Assembly (NCBI RefSeq): GCF_024362405.1
Contig: NZ_CP101454.1
Coordinates: forward strand, 1,922,001-1,986,000
Source: Halorarius litoreus
GTDB lineage: Archaea > Halobacteriota > Halobacteria > Halobacteriales > Haloarculaceae
DNA length: 64,000 nucleotides
Direction of reading: 5' to 3'
Position 1 is the first letter of the stretch. Each line of letters starts with the position of its first letter. This document shows, piece by piece, positions 6,887 to 14,432 of this stretch. Made by a program: the position numbers and the translations under genes. Below the pieces are notes generated by a model that searched no databases, was not told the DNA's origin, and was given only the letters and a program-made list of their open reading frames with translations.

Positions 6887-9169
6887 TCAGTCGTCGTCCG
6901 CGGCGTACCCCTCGACGACCGCGCCCTCGGCGTCCTCGGCGGCGGTCACGTCCCGCAGACTGAACCGCTTTGCCACCATGTCGTAGACGAACACGACGGT
7001 GCCGAGGATGAGCAGGCTGTCGCCGGGAAGTCGCGCCCAGAACAGCGCCTGGACGATGCCGGAGTCGTAGAACGCGAGGCTCCGGGCGGCGGCGTACCCC
7101 TCGGTGAACGCGGCCTCCAGCTGGAGGATGCCCACGGGCAGGACGCTCACGAACACCATCACCGCGAGCCCGGCGTTCCACAGCCAGAACGACCACTTGA
7201 GGCGGCGCGGGTTCCACTGCTCGGGGTCGACGGTGATGCGGAGCATGTACGTCGCCATCCCGAGCGCGAGGAAGCCGAACGCGCCGAACATCGCGGCGTG
7301 GGCGTGGGCGACGGTGAGGTACGTCCCGTGCTCGTAGTAGTTGATCAGCGGGAGGTTGATGAAGAATCCCAGCACGCCCGCACCGACGAAGTTCCAGACG
7401 CCCGAGGCGACGATGAACGCGAACGGCAGGGTGTACGGGAACGACTCGCCGCCGTTGGCGAGCGCGCGGTACTCGTTGATGGCCTCGAACAGGATGAACA
7501 CCAGGGGGATCAGTTCGAGCGTCGAGAACACGCTCCCGAGCGGGAGCCAGATGTCGGGCTGGCCGATCCACCAGTAGTGGTGCGAGACGCCGATGACGCC
7601 CGTCCCCATCACCAGCAGGGCCTCGACCATCACGGCCTTCTCCGCCGAGCGCTTCTTCAGGAGGTTCATCGAGACGAGCGTCAGCCCGACGACGGCGACG
7701 ATGAAGAACTCGAAGGCGCCCTCGACCCACATGTGGACGACCCACCAGCGCCAGAACTCCGTCATCACGATGTTCGTCTCCGGCGTGTACAGCATGCTCG
7801 CGCCGAACAGCAGGCCGATGGAGCCGCCGGCGTAGAGAATCATGTGCGCGAGCCCGTACGGCTGTTCGTCCTTGAGGAGCGGTCGGAAGCCGCGAGCGAC
7901 GAGCACCGCCCACAGCCCGAAGCCGACGAGCAGGCCGACCTGCCACAGTCGGCCCACCTCCAGATACTCCAGCCCCTCGTTGCCGAGGATCCACCAGAGG
8001 TCGCCGAAGTAGCCGTTCGCGCCGAGCCAGATGCCGGCCATCCCGCCGACGGTGACGACCACGAGCGCGCCCAGCAGGACGTGGACGAGCGTGTCCTGGC
8101 AGTCGGGCTCGTAGCCCGTCAGCAGCGGCGGGAGGAACAGCCCCGCACCGAGCCACAGCGTCGCGATCCACAGCACCCCGAGGTCGATGTGCCACGTCTT
8201 CGCGATGGCGAACGGGAGCGTCTGGAGGAAGCTGACGCCCAGCAACTCACCGAGCCCGAAGAAGCCCGCCCGCTCGATGTAGTAGTGGGCCATCAGCCCC
8301 CCGAGCAGGACCTGCGCGAGGAACAGGCCCGCCGCGACCGGGAGGAAGCGCGTGGCGGCCCGCTGGCTCGGCCGCAGCGAGACGGCGTCGGGGTCCGGCA
8401 CCGCCACGTCCGTGGTGGGCTCGGGGAGCTCGACCGAGCGGTAGAGCCAGATGCCGATGCCCGCACCCGCGACCAGAAGTACCATCGCGAGCACGCTCCA
8501 GGTCATCGTCCCGGCCGTCGGAACGTTCCCCGCCCCGGGCGCGTACGGCCACTCGTTCGTGTAGGTGTGGCCCGTCCCCGGCCGCTCCGTGTGTGAGATC
8601 CACGCCGTCCACAGCGCGAAGTCCGCGACGCGACGCGCGCCGTCCGCGGTGGCGACCATCCCTTCGGGCGTGCCGTGCTCTGGTGAGCCCTCGTGGAACC
8701 GCTCGACGAACGCCTCGCGGACCTGTCGGTGGGCCGCGGCCTCCGCCGCCGAGTACTGGACCACGTCACCGCCGCCACCGTCCGCGAGGTCGGCTTTCAC
8801 CGTCTCCGCGACCGCGGCCTGCTCGCTGTCCGAGAGCGCCGCGTAGTCGCTCCCGTACTGCTCCTGTGCGTAGTAGTCGCGCATCGCAGCGACCTTCCGG
8901 TCGAGCGCCCACGCGGTCAGGTCCTGTCCGTAGTACGCGCCGTTGCCGAGCACGGACCCGTGGTTCATCAGCCCGTCGCGCTGGAACTGCTTTTTCCCGA
9001 GACGCACCTGTTCGGCCGTCACGAGCGTGTCGCCGTCGCTGTCGACGACCTCCTTCGGGATGGGTGGCGACTGCTGGTAGGAGTAGAGCGCTCCCACGCC
9101 CATCACGACGAGGTTCAGGACGAACACGACGACGAGCGCCTTCGCTATCGTCGAGCGGCGTACCTGCAT
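6887..9169 (-). CDS. norB: Quinol-dependent nitric oxide reductase (qNOR)
   Basis: A single-subunit NO reductase of the heme-copper oxidase superfamily. It reduces two NO to N2O with electrons from the quinol pool at the cytoplasmic membrane. At 760 residues it has the qNOR size, with an N-terminal helix (about 10-30) plus an extracytoplasmic region (about 31-220, including GLMNHGSVLGNGAYYG at 66-81) that replaces the cytochrome c subunit and has no CxxCH. About 12 helices follow. Metal ligands fit: H327 (low-spin heme), H479 in HMWVEG with E483, the H530-H531 pair (FeB), and the AHAHAAMFG segment at 621-629 (hemes). An upstream palindrome at 9208-9219 lies exactly 38 bp before the ATG. It is divergent from a halocyanin. 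Confidence 0.95.
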   Translation of the reverse strand: MQVRRSTIAKALVVVFVLNLVVMGVGALYSYQQSPPIPKEVVDSDGDTLVTAEQVRLGKKQFQRDGLMNHGSVLGNGAYYGQDLTAWALDRKVAAMRDYYAQEQYGSDYAALSDSEQAAVAETVKADLADGGGGDVVQYSAAEAAAHRQVREAFVERFHEGSPEHGTPEGMVATADGARRVADFALWTAWISHTERPGTGHTYTNEWPYAPGAGNVPTAGTMTWSVLAMVLLVAGAGIGIWLYRSVELPEPTTDVAVPDPDAVSLRPSQRAATRFLPVAAGLFLAQVLLGGLMAHYYIERAGFFGLGELLGVSFLQTLPFAIAKTWHIDLGVLWIATLWLGAGLFLPPLLTGYEPDCQDTLVHVLLGALVVVTVGGMAGIWLGANGYFGDLWWILGNEGLEYLEVGRLWQVGLLVGFGLWAVLVARGFRPLLKDEQPYGLAHMILYAGGSIGLLFGASMLYTPETNIVMTEFWRWWVVHMWVEGAFEFFIVAVVGLTLVSMNLLKKRSAEKAVMVEALLVMGTGVIGVSHHYWWIGQPDIWLPLGSVFSTLELIPLVFILFEAINEYRALANGGESFPYTLPFAFIVASGVWNFVGAGVLGFFINLPLINYYEHGTYLTVAHAHAAMFGAFGFLALGMATYMLRITVDPEQWNPRRLKWSFWLWNAGLAVMVFVSVLPVGILQLEAAFTEGYAAARSLAFYDSGIVQALFWARLPGDSLLILGTVVFVYDMVAKRFSLRDVTAAEDAEGAVVEGYAADDD

Positions 9170-9207
9170 GGGTGGTCGTGCTCACGGCTCGTCAAAGACA
9201 CTGGTCC

Positions 9208-9219
9208 CGAACGCGTTCG
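9208..9219. promoter_or_regulatory. Denitrification palindrome 1 (norB/halocyanin)
   Basis: CGAAC-GC-GTTCG, a perfect palindrome within the 16-bp CCCGAACGCGTTCGGG (9206-9221). It lies 38 bp before the norB ATG on the minus strand and 64 bp before the halocyanin ATG on the plus strand. The same core recurs at four more positions in this cluster. Confidence 0.75.
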
Positions 9220-9283
9220 GGGTGGGTTCCAGCCGACGGGACTCAGCCGCGTCGACTTATGACACCGCTCCCAACGCCCAGAT

Positions 9284-9808
9284 ATGTCTGACCGAGAGAC
9301 ATACGACCGGCGCACCGTTCTCGCAGCCACGACCGCAGCCGCCGCGACGGCGCTCGCCGGCTGCTCGGGTGGGTCGTCGACGTCGGCCGACCCACCCGAG
9401 GAGTCGACCGACTCGCCGACTCCGACCGAGGCGTCGAGCGGGTCTGGTGGGTCGGGCGGCACGCAGTCGTTCGACGGCTGGATGGAGAACGTCGGCAACT
9501 ACGAGGAGGTCGTCGACGCCACCGGACAGAGCGAGGTGTCCGTCACCGTCGGCGCGGAGGCGAACGGCGGCGCGTTCGGCTTCGGGCCGGCCGCCGTTCG
9601 CGTCAGCTCCGGCACGACCGTCGTCTGGGAGTGGAACGGGAAGGGTGGCTCGCACAACGTCGTGGCGAAGGGCGGTGCGTTCGAGAGCGACATGCACGGT
9701 TCGGAGGGGGCGACGTTCGAGTACACCTTCGAGGAATCCGGGACGACGAAGTACTCCTGTGCCCCACACGAGACGATGGGGATGAAGGGCGTCGTCGTGG
9801 TCGAGTAA
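9284..9808 (+). CDS. Halocyanin (type-1 blue copper electron carrier)
   Basis: A 174-residue small blue copper protein, anchored outside the membrane. It has a Tat motif (DRRTVLAATT) and a lipobox (ALAGCSGG, Cys27), a low-complexity Ser/Thr/Pro/Gly linker (about 28-62), and one plastocyanin-like domain. The type-1 copper ligands are H124 (SHNVV), C159, H162 and M167 (C-x2-H-x4-M). Its position between norB and nirK suggests it passes electrons to nitrite reductase. A TATA-like CTTATG about 26 bp before the ATG suggests a leaderless transcript. Confidence 0.92.
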   Translation: MSDRETYDRRTVLAATTAAAATALAGCSGGSSTSADPPEESTDSPTPTEASSGSGGSGGTQSFDGWMENVGNYEEVVDATGQSEVSVTVGAEANGGAFGFGPAAVRVSSGTTVVWEWNGKGGSHNVVAKGGAFESDMHGSEGATFEYTFEESGTTKYSCAPHETMGMKGVVVVE

Positions 9809-9844
9809 TCGCCTCGCCGCTGTGTTCGTCGCCTCGCCGCTGTT

Positions 9845-10135
9845 TTACACGTGAACGCGCGTGACGTGCCCGCCACAGCCGCACTGCTGGACGTACTCGT
9901 AGTCGACCCCGTGCTCGTCGAGCGCGTCGAACAGGTAGGTCTCGGGGTGGCCGTGCGCCGCGTGCGTGACGAGGTTCACGTGGTGGCCGGCCGCGGTGTG
10001 TTCGATGGCGTCTCGTGCGTGCGCGACGACCAGCTCGGGGTCGGCAGCGTACTGCTCGCGTTCGAGGTTCGCGGACCACGACCTCTCGTGGACGCGGTCG
10101 GTCACCGGTTCGACGTCATCGTGACTGACGGACAT
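9845..10135 (-). CDS. CGCGG-motif small protein, candidate radical-SAM-modified RiPP precursor
   Basis: A 96-residue protein whose C-terminus reads YVQQCGCGGHVTRVHV. It has no other cysteines, no signal peptide and no membrane segment. To my recollection haloarchaea carry a family named for this motif (CGCGG family, proposed to be ribosomally made peptides modified by a radical SAM enzyme), often beside nitrite reductase. I see no radical SAM gene in this window. I chose ATG 10135 over the in-frame ATG at 10204 because palindrome 2 lies exactly 38 bp before it, the same spacing as three other genes here. Its role is unknown. The sequence suggests a cofactor-like or redox peptide for the denitrification apparatus. 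Confidence 0.7.
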   Translation of the reverse strand: MSVSHDDVEPVTDRVHERSWSANLEREQYAADPELVVAHARDAIEHTAAGHHVNLVTHAAHGHPETYLFDALDEHGVDYEYVQQCGCGGHVTRVHV

Positions 10136-10173
10136 ACCGGGGAGTCGGCGCGCAACGCCCGTCGTCTTGACCC

Positions 10174-10185
10174 CGAACCTGTTCG
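10174..10185. promoter_or_regulatory. Denitrification palindrome 2 (CGCGG gene)
   Basis: CGAAC-CT-GTTCG, within CCCGAACCTGTTCGGG (10172-10187), 38 bp before the ATG at 10135 on the minus strand. No good TATA box follows, as expected for an activator-dependent promoter. Confidence 0.7.
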
Positions 10186-10220
10186 GGATGTGGCGCGAAT
10201 CCATACATAAACTCCGCCCC

Positions 10221-10232
10221 CGAACGGGTTCG
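10221..10232. promoter_or_regulatory. Denitrification palindrome 3 (nirK)
   Basis: CGAAC-GG-GTTCG, 80 bp before the nirK ATG. If the start of transcription sits 39 bases past the palindrome, as inferred for the other copies, it would be A10271. That gives nirK a 42-nt leader, and the leader carries GAGGTGA at 10299-10305, a strong match to the archaeal Shine-Dalgarno sequence. Confidence 0.6.
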
Positions 10233-10312
10233 CCCTGGCTCCCGGCGAACGGGACTCTGCTGGCCGTTTCAAGCCCGTTGTCCCGCTACCTCCACATGTG
10301 AGGTGACTGCCA

Positions 10313-11416
10313 ATGTTTGAATCCACTCGCCGCCGCGTGCTACAGGGGCTCGGTCTCGGAGGGACGGCCGCCGTCGCCGGCTGTAGTAGCGAGGTCCAGA
10401 CGGAGACCGAAACCATCAGCCGCACCCCGAAAGCGTCTCGCCAGGCCAAACAGGTCGTCGACCAGGTCGCCGCCGACCCGACCGACATCCCGGCCCCCAT
10501 CGACCGTGACGAGCCGACGACTCACGAGGTCGAACTCGAGGCGAAGGAGGTCCGCGCCGAGATCGAGGACGGCGTGACGTTCAACTTCATGACCTTCGAC
10601 GGGCAGATTCCCGGCCCGATGATCCGCGTGCGGCAGGGCGACCGCGTGGAGTTCACGCTGAAGAACGCCCCCGAGAACAACATGCCGCACAACGTCGACA
10701 TGCACGCCATCTACGGGACGGGTGGCGGCAGCGTCGCCACGACGGCCGCGCCCGGCGAGGAGAACGCCGAGGTGTTCACCGCCCGCTACCCCGGCGCGTA
10801 CATCTACCACTGTGCGGTTCCGAACCTCGACTACCACATCTCGGCGGGGATGTTCGGGATGATCCTCGTCGAGCCGAAAGAGGGGCTCCCCGAGGTCGAC
10901 CGGGAGTTCTACTTCGGCCAGCACGAGGTGTACACCGACAGCAAGCAGGGGTCGGAGGGCCACCACGGCTTCGACATGAAACGGATGGCCCAGGAGGACC
11001 CCACCTACGTCCTTCTGAACGGCGAAAAGTTCGGCTACGCCGCCGCGAACCACGGGCCGCTCGAGGCGAAGCAGGGCGAGCGCGTCCGCGTGTTCTTCGT
11101 CGACGGTGGGCCGAACCTCTCCAGCAACTTCCACCCCATCGGCAACGTCTGGAGCGACGCCTACCGCGACGGTGCGCTGGCGAGTGCCCCCGAGAAGTTC
11201 GTCCAGACGATGAAGGTGCCGCCGGGCTCCTGTATGGTCGGTGAGATGGACACGCCCGTTCCCGAGCGCATCAAACTCGTCGACCACGCGCTCTCGCGGG
11301 TCGTCCGCAAGGGGGCGCTCGCCGAAATCGACGTGACGGGCACGGAGAACCCCGAGACGTTCGACCCGTCGCCGGACAAGCCCGCCTCCGCCGACGAAGA
11401 GGGGCCGCTCTACTGA
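10313..11416 (+). CDS. nirK: Copper-containing nitrite reductase
   Basis: Reduces nitrite to NO outside the membrane. A 367-residue protein with a Tat motif (TRRRVLQGLG) and lipobox (AVAGCSS, Cys24), then two cupredoxin domains. Copper ligands are as in classical NirK: type-1 copper H126, C167, H175, M180; type-2 copper H131 and H166, with the catalytic Asp129 in PHNVDMHA; and domain-2 His274 in NFHPIG. It differs from the oxidase at 1131, which has extra HxH motifs. An SD-like GAGGTGA lies 7 bases before the ATG, and palindrome 3 lies upstream. The NO it makes would be removed by the qNOR encoded 1 kb away. Confidence 0.95.
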   Translation: MFESTRRRVLQGLGLGGTAAVAGCSSEVQTETETISRTPKASRQAKQVVDQVAADPTDIPAPIDRDEPTTHEVELEAKEVRAEIEDGVTFNFMTFDGQIPGPMIRVRQGDRVEFTLKNAPENNMPHNVDMHAIYGTGGGSVATTAAPGEENAEVFTARYPGAYIYHCAVPNLDYHISAGMFGMILVEPKEGLPEVDREFYFGQHEVYTDSKQGSEGHHGFDMKRMAQEDPTYVLLNGEKFGYAAANHGPLEAKQGERVRVFFVDGGPNLSSNFHPIGNVWSDAYRDGALASAPEKFVQTMKVPPGSCMVGEMDTPVPERIKLVDHALSRVVRKGALAEIDVTGTENPETFDPSPDKPASADEEGPLY

Positions 11417-11450
11417 CGCCCGACTGTACCCTGTTTTCGGCCAACTGAGG

Positions 11451-11462
11451 CGAACATGTTCG
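11451..11462. promoter_or_regulatory. Denitrification palindrome 4 (HTH regulator)
   Basis: CGAAC-AT-GTTCG, exactly 38 bp before the ATG at 11501. A site in front of the regulator gene itself suggests autoregulation, if that regulator is the factor that binds. Confidence 0.7.
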
Positions 11463-11500
11463 GGGGTGGTCGTATCGGTCCGGCGGTTTGAGATGCAACT

Positions 11501-12148
11501 ATGCCACAGGCGGAACTCCAGGTGACGCTCCCCGAGGGGACGTGGGTCGGAGACGTGTCGCGGGCGTACGAGGGGGCCGTCTTCGAGGTGTTGGCGACCG
11601 TGCCCGCACAGGACCGTGGGGTGGGGCTCATCGAGATTCAAGCCTCGGCGCTCGAGTCGGTCCTCGACGCGGTCCGCGCACACGACACCATCCTGACCGT
11701 CGACGAACAGGCCGTCACGGACCGGCGGGCGCTGATCCGCTGTGAGACTGACCGGCCGCTGTTGCTGCTCTCGTCGGGCTCCGCGGGCGTCCCCATCGAA
11801 CTCCCCATCCGCATCTCGAACGGCGAGGCGACGCTGTCGGTGACCGCGCCCCGCGACCGTCTCAGTGCCCTCAGCGAACAGCTCGAGTCGTTCGGGATGT
11901 CGTACGAGCTCACGTACATCCGGGCGACCAGCGACCCGACCGGGCTGTTGACCGACCGCCAGCACGCCATGGTCGCACGGGCGGCGGAACTCGGCTACTA
12001 CTCGGTGCCTCGCGACTGTACGCTCAGTGAGCTCGCCGCCGACCTCGGAATCGCGAAGTCGACCGCGAGCGAGGTGCTCGCCCGGGCCGAGTCGAAGGTC
12101 GTCGGTCGCTACCTCGAGGACGCGGCGACGCTTCCCGCTGACGACTGA
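11501..12148 (+). CDS. HTH regulator, bacterio-opsin-activator type
   Basis: A 215-residue protein with an N-terminal ligand or sensor region (about 1-145) and a C-terminal HTH_10/Bat-type DNA-binding domain (about 150-210). The latter has LLTDRQHAMVARAAELGYY followed by the recognition helix region around IAKSTASEVLARAESKV. Only two cysteines are present (in IRCETD and RDCTLSE), so it lacks an obvious iron-sulfur cysteine cluster. It sits between nirK and the MoaD-like gene, and its own promoter carries the shared palindrome, making it the best local candidate for the denitrification activator. The Haloferax regulator NarO is of this general class, but I cannot show orthology. Confidence 0.82.
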   Translation: MPQAELQVTLPEGTWVGDVSRAYEGAVFEVLATVPAQDRGVGLIEIQASALESVLDAVRAHDTILTVDEQAVTDRRALIRCETDRPLLLLSSGSAGVPIELPIRISNGEATLSVTAPRDRLSALSEQLESFGMSYELTYIRATSDPTGLLTDRQHAMVARAAELGYYSVPRDCTLSELAADLGIAKSTASEVLARAESKVVGRYLEDAATLPADD

Positions 12149-12154
12149 CTCGAA

Positions 12155-12166
12155 CGAACATGTTCG
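12155..12166. promoter_or_regulatory. Denitrification palindrome 5 (MoaD-like/cupin operon)
   Basis: CGAAC-AT-GTTCG, identical in core to palindrome 4 and exactly 38 bp before the ATG at 12205. It overlaps an extra CGAAC half-site immediately upstream (12151-12155). Confidence 0.7.
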
Positions 12167-12204
12167 GGGTCAGACGTACCTCCGCTGCGCGCCATCTTCC
12201 CCCC

Positions 12205-12600
12205 ATGAGTACGACCACCGAGCGACAGAAAGGTGTCACCACGACCGTCGACGTGAAGGCGACCGGCAACGTCCGGCGCGCGCTCGACGAGCACCGCTTC
12301 GACTTCACCTTCGAGGGGACGACCCTCCGGGAGTTCCTCGACGCCTTCTTCGCGGAGTACGGCTGTGCGGACCTCATCCTCGCCACCGACGACAACGACC
12401 GGACGAAGGGGTGGGCGCGCTACCCCGGCGAGGGCACACCGCCGGGCCGCTGGGTCGCCAACCCCGAAGGCGAGCGAACCCGCCGCTACGCCCGCGTGCT
12501 CATCAACGGCAAGTTCAACGAACTGCTCGATGGCTTCGACACCGAACTCGAAGACGGCGACCGCATCGCGCTGATGCAGCCGTTCATGTACTGCTGTTGA
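12205..12600 (+). CDS. MoaD/ThiS-like beta-grasp protein ending in Cys-Cys
   Basis: A 131-residue protein whose C-terminal half resembles MoaD/ThiS sulfur carriers: a hydrophobic strand-helix region (FEGTTLREFLDAFF), then VLINGKFNELLDGFDTELEDGDRIALMQP, the usual beta-grasp ending. The family normally ends in Gly-Gly, which an E1-like enzyme adenylates. Here the last residues are FMYCC, so thiocarboxylation on a terminal glycine is impossible. ATG 12205 is favoured over the in-frame ATG at 12160 by the 38-bp spacing to palindrome 5. Its TGA is followed one base later by the cupin ATG, indicating an operon. Function unknown; a sulfur or metal role in denitrification maturation is only an inference. 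Confidence 0.65.
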   Translation: MSTTTERQKGVTTTVDVKATGNVRRALDEHRFDFTFEGTTLREFLDAFFAEYGCADLILATDDNDRTKGWARYPGEGTPPGRWVANPEGERTRRYARVLINGKFNELLDGFDTELEDGDRIALMQPFMYCC

Positions 12601-12601
12601 G

Positions 12602-12901
12602 ATGTCCCCCGATACCCCCATCGTCGCGCTCGACACGCTCGACGGGAGCCACGCGCCGGTGTTCGACGGCGAGCCACGGGTCGTCCAGCTCACGCTCGCG
12701 GACGGCGAGACGCGTCCGCCCCACTCTCATCCCGGGACGACGGTTCTCTGTCACGTTCTGGAAGGGACGCTCGACCTGCGTCTCGACGGGGAGCCACACG
12801 AGGTCGCAGCCGGCGAGCTGACGCGGTTCGACGGCGACCGGGAGGTCGCGCCGCGAGCGGCCGGGCCGACGCGGGCCGTCCTGGTGTTCGTCCCGGCGTG
12901 A
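12602..12901 (+). CDS. Small cupin-domain protein
   Basis: A 99-residue single-domain cupin with metal-binding motif HSHPG (about 41-45) and the conserved LEGTLDLRLDGE turn. It lacks a signal peptide. It is co-transcribed with the MoaD-like gene (start codon one base after its stop) and so is under the same palindrome-type promoter. Such small cupins bind a metal or small ligand. No specific reaction can be deduced. Confidence 0.8.
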   Translation: MSPDTPIVALDTLDGSHAPVFDGEPRVVQLTLADGETRPPHSHPGTTVLCHVLEGTLDLRLDGEPHEVAAGELTRFDGDREVAPRAAGPTRAVLVFVPA

Positions 12902-12978
12902 TGTCGCGCTCGCGAAGTCGACGCCCGGCGAGCAGTATCTCGGCTCCTACGAGCGCGTAGAAGACGGCGGGTGTGCCG

Positions 12979-13155
12979 TTACGTGGTGAACCCGTCTTCG
13001 GCGTCGAACTCCTCTAGGACCCACTCCAGCTCCTCGATCGCTCGCAGGATGGCGACCTCGGTCTCGTCTTCGAGCGCGGACTTCGGCGGGTCGTGGCGGT
13101 CGTACTGTTCCTCCAGCGCCTCGATTCGCGCCCGGATGTCGGCTTCGCTTCGCAT
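12979..13155 (-). CDS. 58-residue acidic helical protein
   Basis: Starts at ATG 13155 ([19 protein letters not shown]) and consists of two predicted amphipathic helices rich in Glu and Leu, suggesting a coiled-coil or helical hairpin. It resembles short haloarchaeal hypothetical proteins. No domain of known function is recognised. It is convergent with the cupin gene. Confidence 0.65.
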   Translation of the reverse strand: MRSEADIRARIEALEEQYDRHDPPKSALEDETEVAILRAIEELEWVLEEFDAEDGFTT

Positions 13156-13344
13156 ATCTGTCCCTGCGTGCGGTGTCCCTTGAGCGTACCGCCCTGGGAG
13201 TGTTCGCCGCGATCGGTCGTGGGTCGAACGGTGGCGAGCGTGGGGGTGACAACGCGCGGCGAGTCCCGAGCGCTCGGGTCGGTTGGCCGATGCTCGCCCT
13301 TCACCGCCACGACACCCAAGTCCCTGCGGCCCCAATACGGGGAC

Positions 13345-13755
13345 ATGAGCGAAGGCGAGAATCTCCCCCGTACCGACGACGAGTGGCGCGAGGTTCTGAC
13401 CGACGAGGAGTACAAGATCCTGCGCGAACAGGGCACCGAGCCGAAGTTCACCGGCGAGTTCATCGGGAAGAACGACGAGGGCGGGTACACCTGTGCGGGC
13501 TGTGGGGCCGAGCTGTTCGACTCCGAGACGAAGTTCGACACGGAGGGCTCCGGCTGGCCGTCCTTCTACGACGCGAAGGAGGGGGCCATCGAGTTCCGCG
13601 AGGACCGCTCGCACGGGATGGTCCGCACGGAGACGGTGTGTGCGAACTGCGGCGGCCACCTCGGACACGTCTTCGACGACGGGCCGGACCCGACGGGGAA
13701 ACGGTACTGTATCAACTCGGCCGCGCTGGATTTCGAGAGCGACGCCGACCAGTAG
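13345..13755 (+). CDS. msrB: Methionine-R-sulfoxide reductase B
   Basis: A 136-residue cytoplasmic enzyme that reduces the R form of methionine sulfoxide using thioredoxin. The structural zinc cysteines form two CxxC pairs (C50/C53 and C99/C102). The catalytic C122 lies in RYCINS, and the substrate-pocket motif [10 protein letters not shown] is at about 68-77. ATG 13345 is chosen because the protein then begins just before the conserved [11 protein letters not shown] segment. A complete single-domain enzyme. Confidence 0.93.
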   Translation: MSEGENLPRTDDEWREVLTDEEYKILREQGTEPKFTGEFIGKNDEGGYTCAGCGAELFDSETKFDTEGSGWPSFYDAKEGAIEFREDRSHGMVRTETVCANCGGHLGHVFDDGPDPTGKRYCINSAALDFESDADQ

Positions 13756-13913
13756 GGAGGCCTCGGGGCAGCGAACGGCGGTAGCCGCGAGCAGCGAGGG
13801 CGAGTAGTCGACTTCGGGCACGTCTCCGACGCGCTCGACGGACGGGAACTGACACCGAGCGGGGCGCTCCGGCTGTCCACAACAGCGATACGGTGGTCGT
13901 CCGTCTCTGACGT

Positions 13914-14411
13914 ATGGTGTTCGGCATCGACAATGCACTCTCGCTGGTGGGGCTGCTCAACGACGACGGGTTCGTCGAGGCGTTGACCGACGTCGAGGAG
14001 GTGATCGACGACGTCGACGCGACGCTCGACCGGGTCGAGGAGATCGAGAGCGAGGCGGCCCGCGCCGTCAACGAGGCGAACGCGGCGCTGGTCGCCGTCG
14101 ACGCCCGGCTTCAGCGGGTCGACGAGACGATTTCGCTGCTCGAAGCGAAAATCGAGGCGGCGTTCAGCGTCGGCTTCTTCTTCTTCGCGCTGAACCGCTG
14201 GAACGAGGGGGAAGTGTTCATCGCCCTCGGCCTGTTGGTGATGGGACTGCTCGGTGCGGGCTCCCTCGTCATCACGGTCGTCACGCTGCCGCAGGTGCGA
14301 CGCCTGCGGCAGATCGTCAGAGGCCTCAGGACTGACCGCCCCCGGCAGGCCACCCAGTCCGCCCAGCAGCGAGCGGAGTCCGCAGCCAGCGACGAGACGG
14401 ACGAGACGTAG
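13914..14411 (+). CDS. Coiled-coil membrane protein of unknown function
   Basis: A 165-residue protein. Residues about 15-85 form a long amphipathic coiled coil (repeats such as VEEVIDDVDATLDRVEEIE). Two hydrophobic helices follow (about 86-100 and 103-128) and then a polar tail rich in Gln/Arg/Ser. It probably sits in the cytoplasmic membrane with both ends on one side. No family is recognised. A short gap separates it from msrB. Confidence 0.65.
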   Translation: MVFGIDNALSLVGLLNDDGFVEALTDVEEVIDDVDATLDRVEEIESEAARAVNEANAALVAVDARLQRVDETISLLEAKIEAAFSVGFFFFALNRWNEGEVFIALGLLVMGLLGAGSLVITVVTLPQVRRLRQIVRGLRTDRPRQATQSAQQRAESAASDETDET

Positions 14412-14432
14412 TCCTGCCCGGGCGCGTACGCA

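Noticed and set aside
6839..8596. Long plus-strand frame antisense to norB
   Set aside because: Its composition (runs of Arg, Glu, His) is what a GC-rich gene gives on the opposite strand, and norB has complete family motifs on the minus strand. The same applies to long frames at 17886-19871, 24424-26448 and 55178-57175.
9809..9843. 15-bp direct repeat TCGCCTCGCCGCTGT after the halocyanin gene
   Set aside because: Two short copies in a convergent intergenic region look like a local duplication and have no further copies or symmetry that would suggest function.
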